35,959 bases of DNA from Pigoraptor vietnamica. Its lineage: Eukaryota; Opisthokonta; Filasterea. Numbering within the stretch: the stretch's first letter is position 1; every line of letters begins with the position of its first letter. The notes under the pieces are model-generated. The model saw only the letters and a program-made list of their open reading frames with translations. It had not been told where the DNA came from and did not search any database. The DNA lies in NCBI GenBank assembly GCA_943704525.1, contig CALSCQ010002720.1, forward strand, positions 1 through 35,959, written 5' to 3'. Shown here one piece after another: positions 1 to 15,558 of the stretch. The position numbers and the translations under genes are program-made.

Positions 1-17
1 CCCCCCCCCCCCCCCCC
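1..17. other. poly-C run at contig edge
   Basis: Seventeen uninterrupted C bases open the window, directly abutting coding or intronic sequence of the IWS1 gene. This looks like the point where an assembly or read stopped on a homopolymer, not a biological end. The gene to the right is cut off here. Confidence 0.6.
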
Positions 18-1115
18 GTGACCCGAAATTGCTGCGTGGCTGTGCATGGGCGTTCCATCTGTTCGCCGACAAGCGCCCGTCTCGTGCTCATTCTCCGCCG
101 CTAACCCTAACCCTCTTTTTGTCCCTTCTGCGCAGATGGACGAGATTGAGCGCGGCGATGTGGCCAAGTCGGGCGTTGGGCACGTCGTGGAGTTTCTCCG
201 CCGGCACCCGAAGGAGACGGCTGCCAACCGACAGCTCGCAAAGTCGCTTGTCTGTGGGTGTTGCGTGTCGCACTTGCGAATTTTGACACTGTGTTGATGT
301 TCTCGCGTTGTTCGCTTGTCAATTCGATGAGTCGTGTTCACACCTTTGTGGCGCAAATTGCGTGGAGCTTTCGCTAGTAACACGCGTTCGTTCGCGTCGT
401 TTGCAGTCAAGTGGTCGCGTGAGGTGTTCCAATTGTCCGACGCCTTCCACGGGGAGGACGAGGCCCTCGAAAAGCGGGAGATCACGTGAGTGGACGCCTC
501 GAAACGGCGCCTCGCGACTTTGTCTGTGTGCGTCCGGGTCTACCTCTGGTGTCTGCTGTCTTCCTTCTTCTCTTGATACGTGCGCTGGCTGACAGTCGAT
601 TCCCCCCCCCCCTCGCAGACAAGCGGAGCCAGATCCCGAGAAGGCAAGGTATGGGCACGCAGTCGTGCGCGCGATTACGTGCGCCGGTTTGCGCGTTGGT
701 TGCTTATATTTGGTCGTCCATTCCCGCTTGTGTCCAACGAAGGAACGAGCTGAAGAGCATCAGCAAGGGCCTCAAACCGACCGACGAGGGATTTGTGTCG
801 CGCGCGCGCGTCCCGCAACCCTCGCGAAAGGAGTATGTCGTGCGCCCGGTGAATGTGGTGGCGAATGCAAAGGCAGACGCCGACAAGGAGGGCCAGGTGA
901 GCGCCGAGTGTGCTGTTGTTACACCTAGCGCTTTTGCGGACTGTGGCAGTGTGTTACTGGATCGTTGTGTTGATTTAATTCGCCTTGTGTTTGTTTTATT
1001 TCATTTGCAGCGGTCGCTGAACCGGCTCGACGAGCGCATGCGGCTTATCAAGACACAGCAGGCGCGGCTGTCGAAGGGCAAGCAGCACGCCGTGCACATG
1101 AGCATCTCAAAGTGA
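18..1115 (+). CDS. IWS1: IWS1/SPN1 transcription elongation factor, C-terminal part (5' partial)
   Basis: This protein partners SPT6 and RNA polymerase II during elongation in the nucleus. Readable exons are 136-253, 407-485, 619-648, 743-896 and 1011-1115 (TGA), and all phases agree. They encode the end of the TFIIS N-terminal/LW-type helical domain (SGVGHVVEFLRRHPKET, then FKWSREVFQLS). The conserved IWS1 tail follows: SRARVPQPSRKEYVVRP and NRLDERMRL...HAVHMSIS. These blocks align one for one with human IWS1. Some exon sequence probably lies between 18 and about 45, but its splice phase could not be settled and the N-terminal half is outside the window. Introns are 54-170 nt, with donors GTGGGT, GTGAGT, GTATGG and GTGAGC. 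The gene converges on the minus-strand gene that ends at 1967. Confidence 0.9.
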
Positions 1116-1966
1116 ATATAGCCATTTGCTGGATGTGGCCTTGAAGCAATCGAACGAGAGGTCGTGTTGACCAATGCTCATGACAAGTACCGGTAATTAA
1201 CTGGAATAGGTGCTGTGGGGACGACTCTGCCGGCGCGACGAATTCACTGCACATGCCGCCGCCGGTGTATTAGATTGAGAACGTCCGAAGGGAACAAACG
1301 TCTCCCTAGTACCGCTTTTCGCCGTTCACGCACGGTGCGAACATTACGAAGTTCGAATTTTTAAAAATATTTTTTTTATTATATAATTCTTCTTCTAGGT
1401 CGTTGTTAGCCGGCTATGTGCAAGCTTTGGAATTTCTAACCGGCCTAAAAATTCTACGTTGGCTTGCGCAGCGATGTATAGGGTCGGTTCACGACAAAGC
1501 AGATAGCCTACCGACAGTCTTTTTAGGGATGCGACCAGGTGTCTGAGCAGAACAAGAATAAGGCGCAGAGTCCACCCACTACTTGCAAAGCAAAATGATG
1601 TTGAGTGCCGGCGGCGTGTCCACTGAACAACAACGAACGATAGATAAGATTCCGACACCTGACCGCATACGATAATACCGACCAATTTCACACTAGCATG
1701 CATGACAGTGCACAATTAAATTCATTTCTCCTGTGCGACGCGCGTCCTCTTTCGCGTTGACATGGCCGGAGAGGACAGCAACTCGGCATCTGCGGGCAAA
1801 AAATATTGTGTCATATATTAAACAACTGAAGCTTTTTTAAGAATTACAGGACTAACGCATCACTGTAGATATTAGCGACTGAACGCAGCGGACCAGCGAA
1901 TGGGTGAATGGTTCACGTGCTCTAGGCCGTGGTGTGACGAATCAGTTGGTGAGTCAGCGCAAGTTT
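1116..1966. other. convergent intergenic region, partly AT-rich
   Basis: This 851-bp spacer separates two convergent genes. It is clearly richer in A+T than the rest of the window, especially about 1355-1400 and 1795-1860. I see no conserved coding frame, tRNA-like fold or repeat. The longest open frame (minus strand, about 1395-1715) has no recognisable motif and I do not call it. Confidence 0.5.
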
Positions 1967-4536
1967 TCATGCAGTCATGTCACCACACACACCTTGCGAG
2001 GCACTTTCTTTGCGCGCGCGTTTCGCGTGAGTCGGTGTTCCATTGGCGCCATTCGCACGGCTCTTTTTCGCAGGCGCTGCAACTGCCGATCCACTTGCGG
2101 GGCTGAGATTGTGTGCGGCGGCAGAGTCGCCCGCAGGTTCGTTCGCAGCAGCGGCAGCCTCGTCATGATACCGCGTGCGCTTCCGTCCCTGTCGAGCCGG
2201 CGTCGCGGGCGCTTCACTGACAGCGGCCTCGTCCACGTCCATCAGCACAGCCCCCTGCCGTGCCAATTCAATCGAATGGCGAGATTATCATACTGAACAG
2301 GATGGTCGGGTGCGACGGCATTCGCATAACCCACCTCCTCGCGCTGTAGCTGCTCTGTGAGTTGCGTAACGGCACGCGACGCCGACACCGCCTCGTCCTC
2401 AGCACCCGCCTCACGCCCGCGCGTGTCAACAAAGAACAGCGCGCCCTCCGTTTCCTTCGCAACATCAGCGGGTGATCCCTCAAGAGCCTGACGGAATTGA
2501 CAGCCGAGGTAAGCATCGAACGCATCGATATCTCCAGTACACTGACTACGATCAAACGCGCTAGAAAACCGCCAAGCCGTCAAAACGAGATCGCAGAGCC
2601 ACACACCTCCCGCACGAATTCGTCGAACTGTGCGTCGGTGGCACGACGGGCGAGAAAGAATGACAGCGACGTATTCCCTTGGTGCCTGAGCGTAAAGCGT
2701 ATTTCGTCAAGAGGCAACTGATCACATCGTCCATTGACTCCATAGGCAAGCAGTGAGAGAGTGAAAGATATACTCGCACTCAAGAGAGCCCCTTAAGGCA
2801 GAAAAATGCTCACATCGCACGGCCATACGCACCGAACTCCAATGTGTGCGAGGGTGCTTGCAGCGTCCGCCGGCGGCTCAAGCGAAAGCGCCGAATCAAT
2901 CGCGCCATCCAGCGCCGTTTTGCCGGGCGTCGCAGAGCCCACGATCCTCGCCGATGTCGCAAGTGCCACGCGCACAGCGGCCATGTACCTGGTGTATGCG
3001 GACGTGCGTGTGCATCAGCTCAGTCGCAGACGACTATCCACCCGCTCTACACAGCATCTGCATGCGATTCGCGTGACACACCGTGCGTAATTGCGCAGGT
3101 CCATCGGCTGTGGCGGCGTGCGCAGTGCGGCGGCGTATATCCGCGCGACGGCCTCCACGTCGCTCGGAAGCAGCGCAAAGCGGCCGCTTTTTGCGACAGA
3201 CACTTGCGCAAGGGCATCGAACAGGCATGCGGCATCCTCTCCTGCGGCCGACGAGTCAATCAACTGAGCCGCGCACCAACAAGCAACTAATGCACGTGAC
3301 TGTCCCTTTTGCGTGTGAGAATTGCGCACTCACCGGCGACCAGGCGGAGGACGCCCCCAACGTTACGTTCCACCGAACCGTCTCCCGCGCTCGTTGCCAG
3401 TGCGAGGTCAACGTATTGCGACGCAGCGGCCGCTACGAGGTCGCCGAGCGTGGCGCCGCCCGCCGTGCCACTCCCCAGTCTTGCACGCATGCCGCAGACC
3501 GTCTCAAAGAACGACCGGTACGCCTTGAGCAGCTCTTGCGCTGCTTCGAGCGCCTTCGAACGCGCACTGCCCGTGTTCCCGCCAGCGAGTAGGCGGTCGG
3601 TGGCCGGCGATACAACCTCGACAAAGAAATCAGCATATTCGGCGAGCGCGTTCGGATTCGAACCCGCACCCCCTGCCGCAGAAACCGCCGTCGCAGCCGC
3701 ATGCAGCGCGCGAACGTCACGAGCCCTCAGCCCACCATGCAAGCGCGCGTGTGCGTCACCGTCTGCGTCCACGTCGCTGTCGTCGTCATGCTCGGGCCGA
3801 AGGGCAGCCGCGAGCGCTTCCTTCGATCCCGCGTGGCGTGGAAACGCGTGCAGGAGATGGCGCAACAACACCCGACGACGCTGAGGAGGCTCCTTCGCGG
3901 CCGCATCAAGCGCAGCACGAAGGCCACCGCTCGAGCGCAGATTGTACTGGAATGCAGGCCTGTGTGGTGCGCAGGTGTCAGAGCCAATGCCACTCGGGCA
4001 TTACCGCAGCGGACGACCGGCAGAAAGGCCACACATGGCACTGCAAGGGCCCACGCATCGAACGATATGGGACGCAGTAACCAAGCACACCGGGGACATT
4101 GGTGACAACGCATGTGACGCATTACACTCATACCCACTCTTCCGCGGCGGGTCGAATAACCTCCCACGCGCGTTCTGCGTGCGCATCGAACGAGGAAAGA
4201 ATGGCGTCCTTCACGTGCGCGTTTGCGAGGCCCTCCACTGCACCGCGCAGCGCCTGCAGTTGCAAGTGTGTGAATGAGTGCGAATGGCTGTGATCTCAGG
4301 AACTCGCAGCTGCTTACACTAATAATAGCACACAATCGCACGCTCCCCAGACACGACATCAACTGACACCCCCTCTCTTCACTCACGGCTGTGAACGCGT
4401 CCTTGGAGAAACTGCCGCTCTCCTTTGACAGAGTGTCCCTCAATCGCGCGCTGAGGTTGGTGACAAACGCATCTGCCGGGGCACTGGGCAGGGTCGCGCC
4501 GTCGGCACCCCGCGCCTTCCCCTTCGCGCGCGTCAT
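1967..4536 (-). CDS. unrecognised alpha-helical protein with basic C-terminal tail
   Basis: I do not recognise the family. ATG is at 4536. Exons that chain in phase are 4536-4387, 4253-4134, 3946-3334, 3241-3082, 2988-2833, 2778-2607 and 2541-about 2250. The product is about 540-560 residues, Ala/Leu-rich and predominantly helical, with an acidic patch (DDDSDVDADGD) after LLRHLLHAF. This could be a HEAT-like or other helical scaffold, which is inference only. The 3' end is unclear. One frame stops near 2242. A second frame running to 1967 carries nuclear-localisation-like stretches (GRKRTRYHDE, KRARKE) and looks coding; linking the two by splicing would need an intron of only 32 nt (about 2249-2218). 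The gene is divergent from the plus-strand gene at 4596 and shares a very short promoter with it. Confidence 0.6.
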
Positions 4537-4595
4537 ACTGTTCACGACTCTTGCGCCGCTCGTTCAAGGGAAACGGCTTTGCCACCTACTTCGAA
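4537..4595. promoter_or_regulatory. 59-bp divergent start-to-start spacer
   Basis: Only 59 bp separate the ATG at 4536 (minus) from the proposed ATG at 4596 (plus). If both starts are right, the two genes share one compact bidirectional promoter or have overlapping 5' UTRs. An alternative start for the plus gene at 4839 would widen the gap to about 300 bp. Confidence 0.4.
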
Positions 4596-9115
<4,520 letters not shown>

Positions 9116-9278
9116 ATTACCCCCTCTAAGCGAGTACTGCCTCAATCGCTCCGAATCCGCGCGCAATCGCAATACATTCCTTTGGATATGCCGCCTGTCA
9201 GTCGTCTTGAATTGCCACACTGAACACGCGATGCAGTACGAGGCAAGAGTCTCTTCATCATCAGCAATGCTTCCACCA

Positions 9279-11282
9279 TCAGCTGAGCACAATGGCGGCG
9301 ACGGGAAGGAGGACGGCCACAAAGGACGCGCCCACGACATACAGAATACCAAAGAGAAGCCCATAGTACGACAGGTTCGCCAGGTCCGTCAGTTGGTCCC
9401 TGGACACAAGACGAGAGTTAGCTATGTTAATTGGCGCTCAGCAATTCAAAAGAGCGCTTTGTTCGTTGCGTGGGGCGGAAGTGGATGCTAGAGGTACAAA
9501 AGCGGGGCAGCGTACGAGAAGCATCCGCACATCGACAACTACCCACCGATTGTTCACGACGACATACAGGTTGGTGCACGAGTAGCGAAATAGGAACAGG
9601 ACCGCAAACTCCACGAGGAAGGTCGGCACGTCCATCTCGAGCGTCGCAAACCCCGCGGCAAACGACAGTCCCATGCACGCAACCAGCGCAAGGTTGCGCG
9701 GCGTCATGTGCGGCGGCATGTGCTGCCGGCGGCGCGACCGTCCGACGGCGACCGCTATCGCACGCACCGCCAGTGGATACGCCATCGCAAACGCCAGCGC
9801 CGCCGCCGCCCCGCCGAGTGCTCGGCCGGTGAGATAGCCCGCAGCGGTCGCGATGGAAAACGCGACGATGAGCGAGTTGGGGACGTAGGCGGCAAAGCGG
9901 TCGAGCACGACGAGGAGGACGAGGTTGCCGACGTGCTGTCCCCAGCCGGACACGGCCACATTCCGCGCAAAGACGCACGCCGGGGTGTGCGCCCCGCACA
10001 CGTCCGTACCGACGGTGACGCCCGTCAGCCCTTGCAAGGCGCCGCGAATGTTGTGCGCGCCGGCGCCCGAGAGGGTGAGCATGCCGACGAGGAACTGGAG
10101 GCAGAGGGCCGTCTCGACGTTCGGGTACTGCACGTTGAGCAGGCGGTGCTTGAAGACCACGTTGGCCATCGAGGAGCAGAACATGAGAATGAAGACGATC
10201 GAGTCCGACATCATGAGCGGGCTGAACTGCGCAAGTACGCGCGTGATCGCAAACGCAACCGTCGTCGTCGCGCCGAGGTGCAACCAAGACACGCGCTCCG
10301 CGAGCATCTGCCGCGACACGTGGCCGTACCAGCACGCGATCCCCGTCAGGAGAAGCGCGGCTTGGAAGGGCAGCGAGTCCTCGGGACCGAACGTGTGGGA
10401 GAGCGCGAGGGCTGCGTCGTCCGCAGCGCACGCGTCCCCGCAGGACATGGGCAGCAGCGCGTGGAGTCGGTCGAGGGCCCTGCTGACGGCGAGCGCGGCG
10501 AGGGGGACGAGCATGATCCACCAACTGAGCGTGCAAAAGACGGCGTTGCACACGCGGTGAAAGGCGACGACGGTGTGCTGCGTGTTGCGGTTGATGAGGG
10601 TGATGGGCCCCGTGCTGAGCTGCCGCTGCAGCACGCAAAAATCGGCGCTGTTGTTCTCGTTCAGGCCGCCCTCCGAGCACCTCTCGACGAGAAGCCAGCG
10701 CGAGAGCCCCGCGATGTTCCCCGGGGAGCAGAGCATGAGGTTTGCGACGGGCGAGAGGCACATGAATGCGCGGTGGTTTTCGACCTTGATCTCGTTGTTT
10801 GGGAGCGCGCGCTGCCGCTTGTACATCTTCACAAAGAGCGACTTCCACGTGAGGTCAATCACGCTGCCCTGCGTCGGCTGCCGCTGCACTTTCCGCGAAA
10901 AAAACCGCCGCTTGTACAGCGCGCGCCACAGCGAATTGTCGGCCGAAATGGTCCGCCACGCACGGCACACGCGCGCCGCCTGCGCAAGCTCCCGGTACGA
11001 CAGCTCGCTGAAAATCGCCACGAGGATTTCCTCGGGAAGGCTGTCAATCGTGAGCGGCTGCGTGTGCATCGCGCGCCCAAACGCAAACGAGAGACGCGTG
11101 TCCCCGCAGAAGCCATCGCCCACGCGGCTGCCGAGGCTGCACAGCGCATCCTCAAAAACGTCGTCGGGTGCGGCGGCGCAAGGGACTACGAGCGCACCGC
11201 TGTCGCCCGGCACGCTGAGGGACGAGGGGGATGGCGCGGCGGACGGCGCCCCGTACGCGCCAAAGTCGCTCTCTCCCGCCAT
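9279..11282 (-). CDS. F-box protein with large multipass membrane domain
   Basis: Two exons, 11282-9547 and 9399-9279, join in phase (donor GTGGGT, acceptor CAG) to give 618 aa. The ATG at 11282 follows no other plausible in-frame ATG. Residues about 80-130 form a good F-box (LPEEILVAIFSELSY...CRAWRTIS...LWRALYKRRFF), the SKP1-binding module of SCF ubiquitin ligases. After about residue 240 come ten to twelve hydrophobic spans, for example FCTLSWWIMLVPLAALAV, FLVEFAVLFLFRY and GLLFGILYVVGASFVAVLL. The second exon supplies the last span and ends at TGA 9279. F-box proteins with one membrane anchor are known; a polytopic one is unusual. It may be a membrane-embedded substrate receptor, which is inference. 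The promoter is shared with AFG2 (E-box pair at 11368). Confidence 0.85.
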
Positions 11283-11367
11283 TGCGTGCGAACGGCCAAT
11301 GGAAACACGGCGACGGCATTGAGCAAGCACATTTTAGGCCTCTTTTGAGCCTGTGGCACACGCATAT

Positions 11368-11384
11368 CACGTGATCTTCACGTG
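11368..11384. promoter_or_regulatory. paired E-box CACGTG-N5-CACGTG in divergent promoter
   Basis: Two CACGTG palindromes at 11368-11373 and 11379-11384 are separated by ATCTT, so they lie on the same helical face. They sit 86 bp upstream of the F-box/membrane gene ATG (11282) and 73 bp upstream of the AFG2 ATG (11457). CACGTG is the classical bHLH/bZIP core; the factor in this organism is unknown. Confidence 0.6.
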
Positions 11385-11456
11385 ACCGTCACACAAAAGT
11401 TCAGAAGGTCTCCATCGCTGGCGCAACAAAACCCTGCGCACGGGCGCGGGTGGGCC

Positions 11457-14028
11457 ATGGACGCGCACACTGCGCGCATTGTCTCCGAGCGAGGCGTGGG
11501 CGGTGACACACCTCGCCGTGATGCGCTGCTCGCGTGTGCCGCTGACCTGCGCCGGTGGGGACTCTCGCTGGGCGAGCATGCGCACGTGCGTCGCGCAGTC
11601 CCCGATCCGCCCCAGGCGTCCAAACACGCCACTGAGAGTGCATCTGCCGGTTCATCCGAGGGGTGCGTGGCCGTGTGCGTGGCCGTGCCTGCCAAGTTGG
11701 CCGCTGGGACCGTCGCACTGACGCCCATTGCGCGGCTCAACTGCGGTGCTGCCATCGGCGACTCGGTCGTGATCGAGCGCGCTGTCTCTGTCGTCGCGTG
11801 TGCGCGATTGGGCGTGGTCTTCGAGGGCGATGGGGTCTCTGAGGCCGGTGTCGCTGCGCACGTTTCGCAGCACATGGAAGGGCGTGTCGTTGCTGTTGGT
11901 AACAGGTTCCGCATCTCACTCTACGGGCGCGCGCGTCAGTTTCGTGTGGTGTCTGCGGACCCAGTCGATGCGAGTAGAGACACTGCGACAACAGCACCCG
12001 TGGGAGGCTCGCAAGCTGCGTGTCCGGCGCTGTTCCGGGTGACGCGGGCGACCGCCGTCTCCGTGCTGTCTAGTGCCGAGAATGGGAGCGCTGCGGCGGC
12101 GGTGGACGCGGCGGTCTTTGCAGTGGGTGGGCTTGCGTCGCAGATGAGCGCCATTCGCGAGGCCGTTGAGCTGCCCATGCGCACGCCCTCCCTGTACGCC
12201 GATCTCGGCCTGTCGCCCCCGCGCGGCGTGTTGCTTCACGGCCCGCCCGGCACCGGCAAGACACTCCTCGCGCGCGCTGCCGCGGCCACGTGCAACTGTC
12301 GCGTCGTGGTGGTGAATGGCCCGGAGCTCGTGAGCAAGTACTACGGCGAGACGGAGGCGCGGCTGCGGTCGGTGTTTGCGGAGGCCGAAGCGAAGGCCCC
12401 CGCGATTGTGTTTATCGACGAAATTGACGCCATCTGCCCTCGCCGGGAGGACGGGCGCGGCGAGGCAGAGAAGCGCGTGGTGGGCACGCTGCTCACACTC
12501 ATGGACGGGGCCGAGTGGAAGGGACAGGGGCGCCGCCGCCCGCACGTCGTCGTTGTGGGTGCCACGAACCGGCCCAATGCGCTGGACCCCGCGCTGCGAC
12601 GGCCGGGTCGCCTCGACATTGAAATTGAGGTGGGCGTTCCCACGGCGGACGCGCGTCTGGACATCCTCCACGTCCTTCTGAGCCGCGTTCCGAATGCGGT
12701 TCCGGCAAAAGTCGTGCGGGACATTGCGTCCCGAACACACGGGTTTGTCGGGGCGGACCTTGCGGCGCTCGTGAAAGAAGCGGCGCTCCACGCGCTTAAG
12801 CGTGCGTGTGGGGAGGGACTGGACGACTCTGCTGCCGAGGACGCGGTGATTACTCCCGGTGATCTCACAGCGGCTGCGCGTGCGGTGGCGCCCAGCGCGA
12901 TGCGTGAGGTGGCAGTGGAAGTGCCGAAGGTGCGCTGGGACGACATTGGCGGCCAGGAGGAGACGAAGCGGCGCTTGCGAGAGGCCGTCGAGTGGCCCCT
13001 GCAGCACCCCGCGGCGTTTGCGCGGATGGGGATACGGCCACCGAAGGGCATCCTTCTCTACGGCCCGCCGGGGTGCTCCAAGACGCTCATGGCCAAGGCG
13101 CTGGCGACGGAGAGCGAGCTCAACTTTCTCGCGGTCAAGGGCCCGCAGCTCTTCTCCAAGTGGGTCGGGGAGTCGGAGCGCGCCGTCCGCGAGGTCTTTC
13201 GGAAGGTGCGTGGTCGCGTGGTCGCGTGGCAGCCTTTTCGCTCGAACGTCCATCTTGTGCATCTGCGTGCTTGTGTGCGTGCGTCTCTCTCTGTGCGTGT
13301 GCGTGTGTGTGTGTGAGCAGTACGGGTGCGCCTATTTGTAACCGAACGAATGAACACGTGCAGGCGCGTGCGGCATCGCCCTCGATCGTCTTCTTCGATG
13401 AGATTGACTCTATGGCGGGCGCCCGCGGTGAGGGCGCATCCGGGGGTGGAGGCGGCGGCGTCTTCGACCGCGTACTGAGCCAGCTCTTGGCCGAGCTCGA
13501 CGGCATCGAGTCGCTGGGTCACGTGACGGTCGTTGCGGCCACCAACCGCCCCGACCTCATCGACAAGGCGCTTCTGCGGCCGGGGCGCATTGACCGGTGC
13601 GTGCACGTGACCGCGCTTGTGCACGTATTTCTAGTGTGTGCGTATTTTTAATGTCTACGTGTGCTTTCGGTATTAAGATTGTGAGCACGAGTGTATTGAT
13701 GTCTCTTCTCTTTATCAGGATGATCTATGTCGCCCCACCCGACCGCGACGCGCGTCTTGCCATTCTTGGCATTGCCACGCGCATCATGCCCTTAGATGGC
13801 TCGGTGTCACTCGACGCGCTTGCCGACCGCACCGCTGGGCGCTCTGGTGCCGAAATTGCGGCGCTGTGCCGCGAGGCAGCCATGTGCGCGATGGAGGAGG
13901 ACGCCGACGCTTCTTGCGTGCTGCAGCGACACTTTGAGTCGGCGGTCGCGCGCGTGCCCGGTCGCATCACGCCCGAAATGCTCGCCTTCTACGACCGCTA
14001 TCGCAGCAAGTTCGGGGCGCGTGGCTAG
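11457..14028 (+). CDS. AFG2: AFG2/SPATA5-type tandem AAA+ ATPase
   Basis: Exons 11457-13205, 13364-13596 and 13719-14028 join in phase to give 763 aa. In yeast Afg2/Drg1 strips Rlp24 from pre-60S particles in the cytoplasm; animal SPATA5 does the same job. An N-terminal CDC48-N-like region (about residues 90-170) precedes D1: Walker A GPPGTGKT (~262), Walker B IVFIDEID, sensor GATNRP and arginine finger RRPGRLD. D2 follows: VRWDDIGG, Walker A GPPGCSKT (~536), [16 protein letters not shown] and LLRPGRIDR. The GCSKT variant in D2 is typical of the AFG2/SPATA5 branch and separates it from CDC48/p97. A Gly-rich stretch ([11 protein letters not shown]) lies just after the D2 Walker B. The length matches the family (yeast 780). 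Both AAA sites look intact. Shared promoter with the F-box/membrane gene. Confidence 0.93.
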
Positions 14029-14384
14029 GCGGAAAAGGCGCTGGACTTCGTCCCAGTTTCGTTGAAAAAAAGCCCAAGAGAGCGCCGACTGCAGGAACAC
14101 GCAGAGGCGCGGCTGGTTTTACCCCAACTACCCGATTGTAAGTTTCCAAACTGTGCATGAAAACTAAGTTTTGGAGGGAACCCAGGGCAGTGACCAAATG
14201 AACCAATAGTATGCGACCCATGATTACGCTTCATTACGCCAAGGGCGTTGTCGTCGATAATCTCATGGGAAAATTGGGTTCCAGTCATCGCGACGCCCGA
14301 ATCCCGCTGTCCGCATTCTAGAACCTGCGCGGCGGCATAACGATTGTACACTGGCGACAAATTCCCTGAAGATATCCGAAAGTC
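14029..14384. other. convergent intergenic region
   Basis: This 356-bp spacer lies between the AFG2 stop and the stop of the minus-strand gene at 14385. I see a short A-run near 14063-14070 and no gene, repeat or RNA. Confidence 0.5.
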
Positions 14385-15366
14385 CTATTCGGCCACATGC
14401 GACACGCCACAATTCGCACAAAAGGACTGCGGCATGCGCGGGGTTTGCTCGGCTACGGAGGGTGTCTCGGACAACAAGCGCCCATTGTACACGACAAACT
14501 CCTTGAAGAGATCCCACGGCGGAAGTATGGGCTCACCCTTGGTCAGCGCCTCGTAGCCCTCTTGAAGCACCCTGCCGAATGTGTCAACCGACACGTCACC
14601 CTCCACCTCAAAGCGCCGTTGTCGCCGGTCCACGGAATACGAGAGCAGGAAACCGGCGCACCGCGTGAGGAGTTTTAGCACATCCTCCCGCACAACGCTC
14701 CCGCCCGGTGCAAGTTGAAAGAAGCCGATCTCCTCGAAGCTCGGCAGCGCCGCGCCACTCGTGACCTTCCGCTTCGTTGCGGTCGCGCTTTCGTTGACGG
14801 CATTCTTCTTACGACGTTCCGCGACGTAATCGGCAGACTCCCACACACTGCCGCCGGCGACAAACGCCTTGTTGAGCCGATTGATGAGCGCGGCAGCGGC
14901 ACGGTGTGCCTCGCGTGGAAAGTCGTACAGGACTTTCGTGTTCTTGCGAAAGTACTTGTCGCAGAGTGTATCGGCCTCGTCGCGCGCATCGGGAAACACC
15001 TCTCCGGCCCACTGAAGGAGAGAGACAATCAGCGGGCGGTGCGAGGACGGAAGGTGCTTCATATCCAGCAATTCGCCTGCCCTCAGAATGTGAGCGGGCG
15101 TCACTTTTGCCCACAGGCGCCGCTTAATGGCAGCGCTCACGGGCGTCGCTTGCGCAGAGGGCGCCACTGTTACCGAGGGTGTCGCTTGCGCCATTGTCAC
15201 TGAGGGCGCCACTGTTACTGAGGGCGTCGCTTATTGTCTGAGATGGCCGAAGAGCAACGACGACCATGTTAAAAAAGTTCGAGTGACGCACAAATCAGTG
15301 GCCCGTCGTTGGTGCCGACTCACCGCTGGGCACATTGCTTGCAATCGAGCCGTTGGTGCTCGCCAT
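14385..15366 (-). CDS. unrecognised 295-aa protein with Pro/Ala/Thr/Val repeat N-terminus and Cys pair
   Basis: The family is not recognised. Exon 1 (15366-15324, ATG ASTNGSIASNVPS) and exon 2 (15229-14385, TAG) join in phase 1 using donor GTGAGT and acceptor ACAATAAG. The N-terminus has two to three tandem decapeptide-like units (ATPSVTVAPS, ATPSVTVAPS, AQATP), mirrored by about 34-36-bp repeats in the DNA at 15140-15229. A compact, probably helical domain follows (RAGELLDMKHLPSSHRPLIV, CDKYFRKNTKVLYDFPRE), then a basic patch (ERRKKN, TKRKV) and a C-terminal FCANCGVSH that could bind metal only with partners. If the upstream exon is wrong, the start would be the ATG at 15194. Divergent from FAHD2. 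Confidence 0.68.
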
Positions 15367-15558
15367 TGCGACTCTCTCAGCCTTTCGATTCGGCAAACCA
15401 TGGATGCGTACGTGAGTCACTACTGAAGCGGCAAAAAAGGATAAAAATTGGATAATGACGTTGTGATGTCGTCACATGATTGTTACGCTGATGCCGGCGG
15501 TGAGTTTGCATCTACTGTGTACACACTACAGACTGTTTCAGCGTGCGACAGCAGCGTA

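Noticed and set aside
103-117. CTAACCCTAACCC, a two-unit telomere-like motif near the contig edge
   Set aside because: Only two units, inside an intron just before its pyrimidine tract; CTAAC is more likely a branch-point sequence. The contig end itself is poly-C, not telomere.
483-489. CACGTG at 484 as a regulatory E-box
   Set aside because: It spans a splice donor inside a gene. Many single CACGTG copies in this window lie in introns, so I only credit paired copies or those in promoter spacers.
1395-1715. 106-codon minus-strand frame in the AT-rich spacer
   Set aside because: Composition unlike the neighbouring genes, no motif, no splice partners that extend it.
3648-3668. tRNA B-box-like GGTTCGAATCC on the minus strand
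   Set aside because: The flanks do not form a T-stem, there is no A-box at the right distance, and it lies in a well-supported coding exon.
9708-11348. 546-codon open frame on the plus strand
   Set aside because: It is antisense to the F-box/membrane gene; composition is Arg/Glu/His-rich without domains, as expected from GC-biased codons on the other strand.
11916-13262. 448-codon open frame on the minus strand
   Set aside because: Antisense shadow of the AFG2 AAA domains, no recognisable motif.
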